Numbered from the stretch's first letter, positions 46,127 through 55,335 are shown. The stretch: DNA of 64,000 nucleotides from Prolixibacteraceae bacterium (GCA_003506435.1 DOAQ01000004.1:1-64000), one strand, 5' to 3'. Notes: a model not told the origin generated them from the letters alone. Made by a program: numbers and translations.

Positions 46127-46660
46127 TTAAATTCTTTTCTGGTACATATCGGGACTTAAAAACGGAATCAAGGCTAAAACAACAGCCTGTTTGTACAAAG
46201 TTTTTCGTATTACCACATTGTTGGTAAGCAGCCCCACTGCTCCGTTATCCTGTTTCGAGTTTTTCTGGCCAAAAACAATATCGTCAGCCTCACCCAGTTC
46301 ATATCCGATTAGCACCAGCTCGGCGATCCGCGGAGGCAGGAAAAAACTGGCAGTCCGCGCAGTTCCTTCGTTTTCCTTCGACTTTATTACCATCCAGGCA
46401 AAAGCCGCCATTTGTCTTTTCATCATCGACACGCCTCCCTCGATTCCCACATAATAATCGAATCCCGGATGTTGTAACATCAACGTTTCGGCCCTGTTCC
46501 GGGCGCCTTTGCGGGTTTCCCTGTTACCAAGCGGCTGATCGGAAACACCACTTGAAACAAAAAAACTTTCCAGATCGAAGTTTTCGAAAAAACATTCAGA
46601 AAAAGCCTCTCGCACCGCCTCAATTTTTACGGGATTTTTCGAAGCAACAGCAACTTTCAT
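46127..46660 (-). CDS. inosine/xanthosine triphosphatase (YjjX family)
   Basis: 177 residues. KVAVASKNPVKIEAVREAF at the start, SSGVSDQPLGNRETRKGARN, YYVGIEGGVSMM and FGQKNSKQDNGAVGLLTNN are the conserved blocks of the house-cleaning non-canonical purine NTP phosphatases. It removes ITP/XTP before misincorporation. Convergent with the AhpD-like gene. Confidence 0.93.
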   Translation of the reverse strand: MKVAVASKNPVKIEAVREAFSECFFENFDLESFFVSSGVSDQPLGNRETRKGARNRAETLMLQHPGFDYYVGIEGGVSMMKRQMAAFAWMVIKSKENEGTARTASFFLPPRIAELVLIGYELGEADDIVFGQKNSKQDNGAVGLLTNNVVIRKTLYKQAVVLALIPFLSPDMYQKRI

Positions 46661-46725
46661 TGTACTTCTTTTTATTCAGCATGAATTAATAAAAATCAAT
46701 TCCCAATTCAAAAAAAATGTTTTAC

Positions 46726-46733
46726 TATTTTTG
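46726..46733 (+). promoter_or_regulatory. putative -7 box before the GNAT gene
   Basis: TATTTTTG matches TAnnTTTG and lies 19 bp before the GNAT start at 46753. Confidence 0.4.
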
Positions 46734-46752
46734 CCTGAAACAGAAAAAAATC

Positions 46753-47199
46753 ATGCAAATCAGAGAAGCACAGCCTGCCGATGCAGAGGCAATCGTACGA
46801 TTTCAAATTGAAATGGCAAAAGAAACGGAAAGCATTGAACTCGATCGTCCGACTGTTGAAAAGGGTGTCGCCGCAGTTTTTGCCGACCGTGAAAAAGGAA
46901 CTTATTATGTGGCCGACGACAACGGCAAAGTAGTTGCTTCGCTACTCACCACCTATGAGTGGAGCGACTGGAGAAATGGCACAGTGCTCTGGGTGCAATC
47001 GGTTTACGTGCTGGCTGAATATCGTCGCAAAGGAGTTTTTTCGGCCATCTACCAACATGTAAAAAGTAAAGTTTTGAATGATAATTCGCTAAAAGGCATT
47101 CGGTTGTATGTAGAACAAAACAATAGCCGGGCACAGGCTGTTTATGAGAGGTCGGGAATGACTGCCGAACACTACCAGATGTACGAATGGTTAAAATAA
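46753..47199 (+). CDS. GNAT-family N-acetyltransferase
   Basis: 148 residues from the ATG at 46753 (MQIREAQPADAEAIVRFQIE). The acetyl-CoA site reads VQSVYVLAEYRRKGVFSAIY (R-x2-G-x-G/A type) and the C-terminal part LYVEQNNSRAQAVYERSGMT is the typical motif B. Substrate unknown. Only 5 bp separate it from the next gene. Confidence 0.9.
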   Translation: MQIREAQPADAEAIVRFQIEMAKETESIELDRPTVEKGVAAVFADREKGTYYVADDNGKVVASLLTTYEWSDWRNGTVLWVQSVYVLAEYRRKGVFSAIYQHVKSKVLNDNSLKGIRLYVEQNNSRAQAVYERSGMTAEHYQMYEWLK

Positions 47200-47204
47200 A
47201 CAAT

Positions 47205-48086
47205 ATGAACCGCAAACCCATTTCTCCGGAAACAAGGCAACAGCTTATTAAAGCGCAGCGAAACGAAATCACGGAATACTATATTTATAAACGGCTGGCA
47301 AAGTTTTCGAAAGACGAGGAGAACAGCAAAGTGCTCGACCGCATTGCCGAAGACGAAAAGAGGCATTATAAAATCTGGTTAAATTACACCGACAAGGAAG
47401 TAAACCCAAGCAGTTGGGCAATCCGGAAATATTTTTGGATTGCGCGAATATTCGGACTGACTTTCGGGCTGAAACTGATGGAGCGGGATGAAGAAAAAGC
47501 ACAGGTCAATTATGCATCAATGGCCGAAGAAATACCTGAAGCCGCCAAAGTTGCCGAAGACGAAGATCAGCACGAAAAAGAATTGCTGGAACTAATTAAG
47601 GAAGACCGGCTGGAATACATCGGTTCGATTGTACTTGGATTGAACGATGCACTGGTCGAAATCCTGGGAACACTAGCCGGGTTAACATTTGCCCTTCAGA
47701 ATACCAAACTGGTTGCACTGGCTGGCATCATTGCCGGAATTGCAGGCGCACTGTCGATGTCGTCGTCGGAATATTTATCGAATAAAACCGAAGGCAAATC
47801 CGGGATGGCAATTAAATCGGCTATTTTTACCGGTATTGCCTATTTGTTTGCAGTCGTTTTTCTGGTTGGCCCGTACCTGATATTCACATCTCCTTTCATC
47901 GCACTGATTGTCGCGTTGATTGATTCGATACTGATTGTCCTGATGTTTACCTATTATATTTCGGTGGCCAAAGAACAACCATTCCGCAAACGTTTCTTCG
48001 AAATGGTGATACTGAGTACTTTCGTTGGGCTTGTATCGTTCGGGTTGGGCTATCTGGCACGTATTGTTTTTGGTATCGACATTTAA
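47205..48086 (+). CDS. ferritin-like/VIT1 fusion, predicted iron or manganese transporter
   Basis: 293 residues from the ATG at 47205; one at 47187 would overlap the GNAT gene. The N-terminal ~130 residues form a ferritin/rubrerythrin-like helical domain with RNEITEYYIYKRLA, RIAEDEKRHYKIW and AEDEDQHEKELLEL, giving the paired ExxH metal ligands. The C-terminal ~160 residues are a VIT1/CCC1 transporter with five membrane segments (GLNDALVEILGTLAGLTFAL, GALSMSSSEYLSNKT). Such fusions (Erf/MbfA type) export Fe2+ under iron or peroxide stress. Direction and metal here are inferred from relatives. Confidence 0.9.
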   Translation: MNRKPISPETRQQLIKAQRNEITEYYIYKRLAKFSKDEENSKVLDRIAEDEKRHYKIWLNYTDKEVNPSSWAIRKYFWIARIFGLTFGLKLMERDEEKAQVNYASMAEEIPEAAKVAEDEDQHEKELLELIKEDRLEYIGSIVLGLNDALVEILGTLAGLTFALQNTKLVALAGIIAGIAGALSMSSSEYLSNKTEGKSGMAIKSAIFTGIAYLFAVVFLVGPYLIFTSPFIALIVALIDSILIVLMFTYYISVAKEQPFRKRFFEMVILSTFVGLVSFGLGYLARIVFGIDI

Positions 48087-48114
48087 AAAATATTTTATCC
48101 TGATCACCGATATT

Positions 48115-48142
48115 TTTGACTTTGATCTTTTGACCTTTGACT
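48115..48142. repeat. heptanucleotide repeat upstream of the AlbA_2 gene
   Basis: Four 7-bp units: TTTTGAC, TTTGATC, TTTTGAC and CTTTGAC, ending 7 bp before the ATG at 48150. One of several heptamer runs in this window. Confidence 0.7.
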
Positions 48143-48149
48143 TAAAATC

Positions 48150-48815
48150 ATGAGCGCCCTTCTGTATAAAATGATCCGCGAAGGTGAACACCAGGGGCAG
48201 GATTTCAAATTCTGCATCAACGATTCAAAGAAAATCGCCCGTTCGCTGGTGGCCTTTGCCAATACCGACGGAGGACGCCTGCTGATCGGTGTGAAAGACA
48301 ACGGGAGAATTGCAGGAATCAGCTCCGACGAAGAATATTACATGGTTGAAGCCGCCGCCAAAATTTATTCAAAACCAGCTATCAGCTTCAGTACCCGGCA
48401 ACATGTTGCCGAAGGGAAAACCGTACTGGAAATAACTGTCGCCCCCAGTAACGGAAAACCCCATTTCGCAAAAGACGACAGCGGAAAATGGCTGGCTTAT
48501 TTCCGTAAGAACGACGAAAACAAACTGGCCAATAAAATAATGCTCGAAGTCTGGAAAAAGAAAGCGGGCAAACGGGGTATTCTCATCAATTATTCGGAAG
48601 ATGAAAAAAACCTGCTCGACTGGCTGGATAAAAACAGTTCGGTTTCGGTTTCAAAATTTGCACGGCTGGCGCATATTTCATTTCAGAAAGCCGAACAAAT
48701 CATCATCGATTTTATAGTTCTTGACATTCTGAAAATTGAATTTGAAGAAGATAAAATCATTTATTGTCTGAATGAAGATTTTGACCGCGGTAAATGGGAT
48801 CAGCGGGCCGGATAA
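48150..48815 (+). CDS. AlbA_2 (Schlafen-like) domain protein with C-terminal winged helix
   Basis: 221 residues. The AlbA_2 domain (about 10-130) shows GEHQGQDFKFCINDSKKIAR, LVAFANTDGGRLLIGVKDNG and GKPHFAKDDSGKWLAYFRKN. The last ~80 residues look like a winged-helix or HTH fold (SVSVSKFARLAHISFQKAEQ). Proteins of this kind are predicted regulators or nucleic-acid-binding factors; the function here is unknown. No defence genes lie nearby. The 22-bp tandem repeat array begins about 20 bp after its stop. Confidence 0.88.
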   Translation: MSALLYKMIREGEHQGQDFKFCINDSKKIARSLVAFANTDGGRLLIGVKDNGRIAGISSDEEYYMVEAAAKIYSKPAISFSTRQHVAEGKTVLEITVAPSNGKPHFAKDDSGKWLAYFRKNDENKLANKIMLEVWKKKAGKRGILINYSEDEKNLLDWLDKNSSVSVSKFARLAHISFQKAEQIIIDFIVLDILKIEFEEDKIIYCLNEDFDRGKWDQRAG

Positions 48816-48836
48816 AACAGTACTCAATTCCTGCCG

Positions 48837-48946
48837 GGAGCAGCTTACTCCCGTTGCCGGAGCAGGTTACTACTGAAACAGGAGCAACATGCTCCCGGAG
48901 CTGAACCAACATCCTCCCGCCACCGAAGTAAGCTACTCCTATTCTG
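48837..48946. repeat. 22-bp tandem repeat array with hairpin units
   Basis: Five contiguous units of exactly 22 bp start at 48837, 48859, 48881, 48903 and 48925. Units 1-3 begin GGAGCA; the others drift (GAACCA, GAAGTA). Most units hold a short dyad such as GGAGCA-ACA-TGCTCC (48881-48895). CCGGGAGCA (48834-48842) also pairs with TGCTCCCGG (48890-48898) over a longer distance. The array fills most of the 278-bp gap before the alkaline phosphatase gene. It does not have the spacer-repeat pattern of a CRISPR. Confidence 0.75.
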
Positions 48947-49041
48947 CTGTATTATTCAGCTTAACCAATAAAAACAGCGATCTATCCAAAATATTAACTT
49001 TTCGTTCACATAAAAAAATATCCAAATCTGGCAATCATTTT

Positions 49042-49049
49042 TACCTTTG
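49042..49049 (+). promoter_or_regulatory. putative alkaline phosphatase -7 box
   Basis: TACCTTTG matches TAnnTTTG, 44 bp before the alkaline phosphatase ATG and about 95 bp after the 22-bp repeat array. No PHO-box-like repeat was recognised. Confidence 0.45.
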
Positions 49050-49093
49050 GCGTGTTTTACTTAAACCTATTATAAACCATGTAATCTCTAAAA

Positions 49094-50242
49094 ATGAAAA
49101 AGCAATTGATTTCTATAATTGCATTTGTATTTGCAATTTCCGTCACAGCTCAGGAAAACTACAAAGACATTTCGAAGGCTGATTCAGTAAAAACCTATAT
49201 AGGAAAAAGCTTTTATCAGGTAAAAAGCTTTCCTCAGAATTTTAGTTCAAAAACCCCGAAGAATGTAATCCTCATGATCGGCGACGGCATGGGTTTCTCT
49301 CATGTTTTTGCAGGCATGACTGCCAACGGAGGTCATTTGTTCCTCGAAAATTTCAAATATACAGGTTATGCAAAAACGCAATCGAGCGACAACTATATTA
49401 CCGATTCGGCTGCCGGGGGCACTGCTTTGGCAAGCGGACACAAAACATACAACAAGGCCATAGGGGTAAATCCCGATTCTATTCCGGTTAAAACAATACT
49501 TGAAATGGCCGAGGAAAAAGGAATGTCAACCGGCTTGGTTTCCACATCAGCAATTACTCACGCCACACCGGCATCGTTTATCTCACACGAGGCAAAACGA
49601 AGCTATTACGAGGACATTGCCGGAGACTTTCTGAAAACAGACGTTGATGTTTTTATCGGCGGGGGCTACAAACATTTCACCCAGCGCAAAGATGGACGCA
49701 ACCTTGTTTCTGAATTGGAAAAAAAGGGCTACACTGTGTTACGAGATATGAATGAAATCTCGAAAGTTAAATCGGGCAAATTGGCCGGACTGACCGCTCC
49801 GGAACATAATCCAAGATTATCGGAACGAAAAGATATGCTGCCGGTCGCCGCCAGTACTGCAGTCAATATACTCAGCAACAATAAAAAAGGGTTTTTCATG
49901 ATGGTTGAAGGTTCGCAAATTGACTGGGGTGGCCATCAGAACAATACGATTTACCTGGTTGAAGAAATGCTGGATTTCGACCAAACTATCGGGAAAATGC
50001 TGGAATTTGCTTCCCAAAACGAAGAAACCTTGATCGTGATTACTGCCGACCACGAAACCGGAGGCTTTTCAATCAATGGCGGAAACATTTCGAAAGGCAT
50101 TGTAAAAGGCGCATTTACAACAGGCGGACACACCGCATCAATGGTTCCTGTTTTTGCATACGGCCCGGGTGCTGAAAATTTTACAGGGATCATGGAAAAT
50201 ACTGACATTGCAAAAAGAATCATCAGCCTCCTCGGATTTTAA
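49094..50242 (+). CDS. alkaline phosphatase (PhoA-type superfamily), exported
   Basis: 382 residues with a signal peptide (MKKQLISIIAFVFAISVTAQ). The metal/active-site blocks are present: PKNVILMIGDGMGFSHVFAG (first Asp), YITDSAAGGTALASGHKTYN with the nucleophilic Ser, the SAITHATPASFISHE block, FFMMVEGSQIDWGGHQNN, ITADHETGGFSI and the late TGGHTASMVPVFAYG. Single-domain length. It releases phosphate from organic esters in the periplasm or outside. Followed by a strong terminator. Confidence 0.95.
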   Translation: MKKQLISIIAFVFAISVTAQENYKDISKADSVKTYIGKSFYQVKSFPQNFSSKTPKNVILMIGDGMGFSHVFAGMTANGGHLFLENFKYTGYAKTQSSDNYITDSAAGGTALASGHKTYNKAIGVNPDSIPVKTILEMAEEKGMSTGLVSTSAITHATPASFISHEAKRSYYEDIAGDFLKTDVDVFIGGGYKHFTQRKDGRNLVSELEKKGYTVLRDMNEISKVKSGKLAGLTAPEHNPRLSERKDMLPVAASTAVNILSNNKKGFFMMVEGSQIDWGGHQNNTIYLVEEMLDFDQTIGKMLEFASQNEETLIVITADHETGGFSINGGNISKGIVKGAFTTGGHTASMVPVFAYGPGAENFTGIMENTDIAKRIISLLGF

Positions 50243-50309
50243 GACAATACTCAAAAAATCATTATTCTAATTGAAAGCGCCGCAATCAGGTCTTTCAATG
50301 AAATTCCTA

Positions 50310-50352
50310 AAAAACTATTAAAGAGAACATACTTTTCTTTAATAGTTTTTTT
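50310..50352 (+). terminator. rho-independent terminator after alkaline phosphatase
   Basis: A 14-bp perfect stem, AAAAACTATTAAAG (50310-50323) with CTTTAATAGTTTTT (50337-50350), 13-nt loop, then further T residues. Confidence 0.9.
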
Positions 50353-50388
50353 ACTTTAGAGGCTTTTTCATAAACTAACTGATTCACC

Positions 50389-51336
50389 ATGAATGTTTCG
50401 CTGGAAGTACTGGATCATGTACGGCTCAACTTTTCCGATTCCGGGTTATTGTTTCTAAACATTGCGCTGGCGTTTATCATGTTTGGCGTTGCGCTCGACA
50501 TACAATTTCAAAACTTTAAAGATGTACTCAGAAAGCCGGCTTCGGTAATTACCGGGGTGATCTCGCAATTTGTGCTGCTTCCTGCATTTACTTTTTTGCT
50601 GGTATTGCTCATCAACCCAACCCCGACCGTTGCTCTGGGTATGATTCTGGTTGCGGCTTGTCCGGGTGGCAACATCAGTAATTTTATAAGTTCAATGGCC
50701 AGGGCGAATGTAGCCCTTTCTGTAAGCCTGACTGCATTTTCAACACTGGCAGCCATTTTTATGACGCCATTCAATTTTTCACTGTGGGGAAGTCTTTACA
50801 TCGATTTTTACAATGCCAAAGGTGCAGCCGACCTGGTCAGGCCGCTGGAGATCGATAATGCGCAGATGTTCCAGACGGTATTCATTCTGTTGGGGTTGCC
50901 CGTGATCATCGGTCTTTTCTTCGCGCGGAAGCTCCCAAGAATCACTGAAAAAATTAAAAAACCTATAAAAACAGCGTCCGTTCTCTTTTTTATATTGATG
51001 GTTATTGCCATGTTGTCGGCCAATTTCTCACATTTTATAAAATTTGTCCACTTGGTGTTTTTTATCGTCCTGCTTCATAACGGATTGGCTCTTGCAACCG
51101 GTTACTCTTTCAGTATGCTTACCCGGCGTACATGGGTCGACCGGCGTACAATCGCCATCGAAACCGGTATCCAAAATTCGGGGCTGGGGCTTGCCTTGAT
51201 ATTCAATCCCAAAATTTTCCCGCCTGAAATGGAATTGGGCGGTATGGCTATAATTGCCGCATGGTGGGGAATCTGGCATATTCTCAGTGGACTGGCACTC
51301 GCTACTTTATGGTCTCGAAAACCAATTCTTGCCTGA
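50389..51336 (+). CDS. bile acid:sodium symporter (BASS) family transporter
   Basis: 315 residues with about nine or ten membrane segments. BASS landmarks are IMFGVALDIQFQNFKDVLRK, ILVAACPGGNISNFISSMAR (the PGGN crossover motif) and AIETGIQNSGLGLALIFNPK. A sodium-coupled importer of an organic anion; the real substrate need not be bile acid. Its stop lies 1 bp before the acyltransferase start, so the two genes are coupled. Confidence 0.92.
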   Translation: MNVSLEVLDHVRLNFSDSGLLFLNIALAFIMFGVALDIQFQNFKDVLRKPASVITGVISQFVLLPAFTFLLVLLINPTPTVALGMILVAACPGGNISNFISSMARANVALSVSLTAFSTLAAIFMTPFNFSLWGSLYIDFYNAKGAADLVRPLEIDNAQMFQTVFILLGLPVIIGLFFARKLPRITEKIKKPIKTASVLFFILMVIAMLSANFSHFIKFVHLVFFIVLLHNGLALATGYSFSMLTRRTWVDRRTIAIETGIQNSGLGLALIFNPKIFPPEMELGGMAIIAAWWGIWHILSGLALATLWSRKPILA

Positions 51337-51337
51337 T

Positions 51338-52702
51338 ATGGAAAAGTGGTCGGGGGGATATGCTCTGATAAAAGCATTGGTTTACTATGCCTTTTGGTTA
51401 AGCCATAAGCGTATTGCGGTAATCGGTAAAAAAAACATTCCGAAAAACAAGCCCATTATTTTTGCGCCCAACCATCAGAATGCACTGATGGACCCTCTGG
51501 CCGTTTTACTAACCAATCACACTCAACCCGTTTGGCTGGCACGTGCTGATATTTTCAAGCTCCGGTTCACCCGTCCCATTCTGAATTATTTTAAAATCGT
51601 TCCTATATACCGTATTCGCGACGGAAAGGAAAATCTTCAAAACAATGAAGAGACGTTCGCTGTGGCAACCCGGGTTCTTGAAAACAGGCAGGTGATGGCG
51701 CTCTTTCCCGAAGCCGCTCATACCGGGAGACGGCAGATGATTTCTCACAAAAAAGCAATTCCGCGCATCGCTTTTCTCGCCGAAGAAAAAAATAGCTTCA
51801 AACTGGATTTACAAATTGTTCCCATCGGAATTTATTACAGCCACTACTGGGATTTCAACCGGAATGTAATTGTCAATTACGGGACTCCTATTCATGTTGG
51901 CAAATACGAAAAAGCATTCCGTGAAAACGAACATGCTGCGACCCTTGCACTGCGTGATGAAATTTACAATTCGGTTTTGCCTCTTACGCTGAACATCAAC
52001 AGCACAGAATATTACGAAGAATACGAACTGGCCCGGAAACTGGCAGGGCCCCGTTTTGTGAAAGACAAGCATTTAAATGACGACCCGTTTGTAAACCGTT
52101 TCTTTTCCGATAAGGCATTGATTGAAAAACTGGAGACATTTGAAACACAGGACACGGCTACCTTCCGAAATATGATTGCCGACCTGCAGTTGTTTCGTGA
52201 AATGGAAAAACAGTTGGGCTTGTCCGATATTTCGGTGAAAGAACTTACCCTGTCCGATTTTATATTGATTCCCGTAAAACTGGCTGCTGCACTGGTTACC
52301 CTGCCGCTGTTCCTTCCCGGCTTTATTTTTAACGGCCTGCAATTTTTGATTGCCCGCCGGATTATTCATAAAAAAGTAAAAGACCCTGTTTTCAGGGGCA
52401 CCTTCAACCTGGTTGTAGGAATGGTGCTTTTCCCGGCCACCCATCTGATTTTTGCGATTCTTATCGGCTTGTTTACACAGTCGTTTTCCATAGCTCTTTT
52501 TTTATTTCTGATCATGTCTCTGCTAGGCAAATTCTCGTATCAGCTTTTTGAATTCTACAAGTCAATTGCCGGGCAGGTAAAATTAGCATGCGTTTCAGTG
52601 ACCAGAAGCAGGGAACTATCATCCTTCTTCATGTTAAAAAGAGAACTGACAGACAAAATTATTGATGCTGCAGAGAATAATTCAATTATTTTTGGATCGT
52701 AA
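51338..52702 (+). CDS. PlsC-like acyltransferase with C-terminal membrane segments
   Basis: 454 residues from the ATG at 51338; an in-frame ATG at 51254 would overlap the transporter by 83 bp. The acyltransferase domain has IIFAPNHQNALMDPLAV (NHx4D), IVPIYRIRDGKENLQNNEET, ALFPEAAHTGRR and IVPIGIYYSHYWDFN. A ~130-residue helical part follows, then three or four membrane segments (about 310-415), an arrangement of larger lysophospholipid or glycerolipid acyltransferases. Acyl donor and acceptor unknown. Confidence 0.85.
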   Translation: MEKWSGGYALIKALVYYAFWLSHKRIAVIGKKNIPKNKPIIFAPNHQNALMDPLAVLLTNHTQPVWLARADIFKLRFTRPILNYFKIVPIYRIRDGKENLQNNEETFAVATRVLENRQVMALFPEAAHTGRRQMISHKKAIPRIAFLAEEKNSFKLDLQIVPIGIYYSHYWDFNRNVIVNYGTPIHVGKYEKAFRENEHAATLALRDEIYNSVLPLTLNINSTEYYEEYELARKLAGPRFVKDKHLNDDPFVNRFFSDKALIEKLETFETQDTATFRNMIADLQLFREMEKQLGLSDISVKELTLSDFILIPVKLAAALVTLPLFLPGFIFNGLQFLIARRIIHKKVKDPVFRGTFNLVVGMVLFPATHLIFAILIGLFTQSFSIALFLFLIMSLLGKFSYQLFEFYKSIAGQVKLACVSVTRSRELSSFFMLKRELTDKIIDAAENNSIIFGS

Positions 52703-52712
52703 TATTTTTCAA

Positions 52713-53276
52713 GTGAACTACTTTACCATTTTCATTCTCGCCATTGGCTTATCATTTGATTCGTTTGCTGTTTCCGTAACCAGCGGACTCAATGTTCCCC
52801 GTATCCGTTTTTTTGAAGCAGCACGAATGGCCATTATCCTTGCTATTTTTCAGGCAGCAATGCCGCTTATCGGCTGGGCCTTGGGGAGCAGCATAAAATC
52901 GCTGATCTCGCCAGTCGATCATTGGATTGCATTTGCACTTTTAACGCTGGTAAGCGGAAAAATGATCGTGGAAAGTCTTATTTCTGACGAAAATGAAAAA
53001 ATTAAAGACCCGCTCCGGCTCAAAGTCATCCTATTGCTTGCCTTTGCAACCAGCATTGATGCGCTTGCCGTAGGTTTTAGCTTTTCAATTTACCTCGAAA
53101 AAATATTTTGGGCAGTTTTCATCATTGGCAGTACTACCTTTATAGCTTCAATGACAGGTATTCTTATTGGGAAAAAAACCGGGCCAAAAATCAACAAGTA
53201 TGCTGAAATAACAGGCGCTGTCATCCTGTTTGGCATCGGTTGTAAAATATTAATTGAGCACTTAATTCAAGATTAA
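52713..53276 (+). CDS. mntP: manganese efflux pump MntP
   Basis: I favour a GTG start at 52713 (188 residues, reading NYFTIFILAIGLSFDSFAVS), just after the preceding stop; an ATG at 52662 would overlap that gene by 41 bp. Six membrane segments in two inverted halves, with the paired Asp motifs GLSFDSFAVSV and ATSIDALAVGFSF that carry the metal. Exports Mn2+. No yybP-ykoY riboswitch was recognised upstream. Confidence 0.9.
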   Translation: MNYFTIFILAIGLSFDSFAVSVTSGLNVPRIRFFEAARMAIILAIFQAAMPLIGWALGSSIKSLISPVDHWIAFALLTLVSGKMIVESLISDENEKIKDPLRLKVILLLAFATSIDALAVGFSFSIYLEKIFWAVFIIGSTTFIASMTGILIGKKTGPKINKYAEITGAVILFGIGCKILIEHLIQD

Positions 53277-53325
53277 CAAATACCTCAGATTGTGCAAATT
53301 TGTGTATCTTGCATCGCAATAAATC

Positions 53326-55110
53326 ATGCAGCTTCAAATTGACAATTATTTGATTACCCCGCTTTTCCTGCTCCTGATAATTACGGCAATTATCGGGTGG
53401 TGTGTGAGTATTTTTCTATTCAAAAGAAGGAAAACAAAGGGGGTTATTTTTTTATCAATCTGGACACTCGCTGCCGGTATATGGTCGTTCACGTATGCTT
53501 TTGAATATGCTTCCACCGATGTTTTAATGAAAACATTCTGGTCGAAATTGTCCTACTTCGGGATTGTTTTCTGCCCGGTCTCATTTTTCTTTTTCACCAT
53601 GGCTTATGCTTCCAGTTTCCGGTATTTGAAACGGAAATACATTGTTTCGGCATATTCCATTGCGAGTCTTTTTATTTTAATCGTGCTTACCAACGACTTG
53701 CATCACCTTCACTGGAAATCTGTTTCCATTTATCCGGAAACCAATACCACTGAATATGAGTATGGAGCCCTTTTTTGGCTATTTTATTTATATACCTATT
53801 TCTTTCTGCTTTCCGGAATCGTTAGCCTTAATTTGTTGTATTTCAGGTTCCCAAAACGGTACAAGTCCCAGATCGGAATTTTTATAGCTGCCACAATCTT
53901 CCCTGTTGCCGGAAATATTTCCTATGTTTTCAACATAAACCCGATCCAGGGGTTCGACTGGACCCCTCTTACTTTTATGGCCTCCGGTATCCTTCTTTCA
54001 ATAAATATATTTCGGTTTGGCGCATTCGACCTTGTTCCGTTTGCCCGAAACAAGCTGTTCGATATGATGCCTGATGCCGTAATGGTGATTGACAATGAAA
54101 TGAGGGTTGCCGACCTCAACCCTTCGATGATAAAATTAATTGGAAAGCCAGAAAAAGAGTTGATCGGAAGGCCAATTACTGAGATTTTCCATCAATGGAA
54201 ACATTTGATCGACCCCGGGAAAAAAGAACTGCCCAATACCTTGGAGATTTCAGTGGGGGAAGACAAAACAGTCAGGCATTTTAGCTATCAAAGCACACCG
54301 CTCGTTGACAGTAAAGGGGATTTCAGCGGAAAACTTATTAATGTACGGGATGTAACGAAGCACAAAAATGCTGAAAACCAGATACAACTGGCGTACGAAC
54401 AGTTGAAGGAAGAAATTATTGAAAAGGAAAAGCTGATCGTTGATCTGGACGCATTTGCCCATACTGTCGCGCACGACCTGAAAAATATGCTTGGGGCTAT
54501 TATTTCTTCTTCCGATCTATTGAAAATGAGCATATCCGAAGGTAATAACGATGAAATAGACGAAATACTTAATCTGATTGAATTGTCGTCGAGAAAAACA
54601 CTTCACATCACTCAGGAATTATTGCTGCTGGCCAGTGTCAGACAACAGGAAATTAAAAGAGAAACTCTTGATATGTGCTATATTGTTGATGAAGCAATCG
54701 ACCGGAATATCCAAATGGTGAAAGAAAAGAATGCCTGCTTCATGAAACCAGATAATTGTTTGTCTGCAAAAGGCTATGGACCATGGGTAGAAGAAGTGTG
54801 GGCCAATTACATCAGCAACGCTATAAAGTACGGAGGCAATCCGCCGGTTATTGAGTTTGGTTCTGACGATATTGGCAACAACATGATCAAATACTGGATA
54901 AAAGATAATGGGGACGGCATTCCTGAAGACCAACAAAGTATACTTTTTAATAAATTTACCCGGCTCGACAATTTAAAAGTTGAAGGAAACGGACTGGGAT
55001 TGTCCATCGTCAAGCGGATCGTCGAAAAGCTGGGAGGTACGGTCGGTGTTGAAAGCCCGGGAAAACCCGGAGAAGGATCTGTTTTCTATTTCACGCTGCC
55101 TTCCGAATAA
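53326..55110 (+). CDS. sensor histidine kinase with 7TM N-terminal region and PAS domain
   Basis: 594 residues. About seven membrane segments (1-235) including LTNDLHHLHW, a hallmark of the His-kinase N-terminal 7TM family. A PAS domain follows (about 240-345, MMPDAVMVIDNEMRVADLNP), then HisKA with the phosphorylated His in FAHTVAHDLKNMLG (about 376-389). The HATPase domain has NYISNAIKYGG (N box), DNGDGIPEDQQ (G1) and GNGLGLSIVKRIVEKLGG (G2). Complete. No response regulator lies next to it, so it is an orphan kinase in this window. Confidence 0.95.
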   Translation: MQLQIDNYLITPLFLLLIITAIIGWCVSIFLFKRRKTKGVIFLSIWTLAAGIWSFTYAFEYASTDVLMKTFWSKLSYFGIVFCPVSFFFFTMAYASSFRYLKRKYIVSAYSIASLFILIVLTNDLHHLHWKSVSIYPETNTTEYEYGALFWLFYLYTYFFLLSGIVSLNLLYFRFPKRYKSQIGIFIAATIFPVAGNISYVFNINPIQGFDWTPLTFMASGILLSINIFRFGAFDLVPFARNKLFDMMPDAVMVIDNEMRVADLNPSMIKLIGKPEKELIGRPITEIFHQWKHLIDPGKKELPNTLEISVGEDKTVRHFSYQSTPLVDSKGDFSGKLINVRDVTKHKNAENQIQLAYEQLKEEIIEKEKLIVDLDAFAHTVAHDLKNMLGAIISSSDLLKMSISEGNNDEIDEILNLIELSSRKTLHITQELLLLASVRQQEIKRETLDMCYIVDEAIDRNIQMVKEKNACFMKPDNCLSAKGYGPWVEEVWANYISNAIKYGGNPPVIEFGSDDIGNNMIKYWIKDNGDGIPEDQQSILFNKFTRLDNLKVEGNGLGLSIVKRIVEKLGGTVGVESPGKPGEGSVFYFTLPSE

Positions 55111-55187
55111 CTGATCAGCAATTCTTTCTCAAAAATATAAAAGCCAATTGCATTCTCACTAGCGAAAAACTCTCCCTTTCGAAGAGC

Positions 55188-55223
55188 CAAAAAAAACAGC
55201 GCGGCAGAAACTACCACGCTGTT
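55188..55223 (-). terminator. rho-independent terminator after groEL
   Basis: On the minus strand AACAGCGTGG (55223-55214) pairs over 10 bp, one G-U, with CCGCGCTGTT (55204-55195), followed by a run of T. It ends the groESL transcript about 110 bp after the groEL stop and may also stop the opposing kinase transcript. Confidence 0.85.
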
Positions 55224-55335
55224 CTATTCTTTCGACGATTATTTGATGTTCGTTAGTCAACAGTTTTTTTCAAAATCAATCAGATATTGGCTGTTTTCTA
55301 ACGACTAACTACTCACAATACTCACGACTCGTCTA

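Noticed and set aside
48837..48946. CRISPR array
   Set aside because: Units are contiguous 22-mers with no spacers, degenerate, and no cas genes are present.
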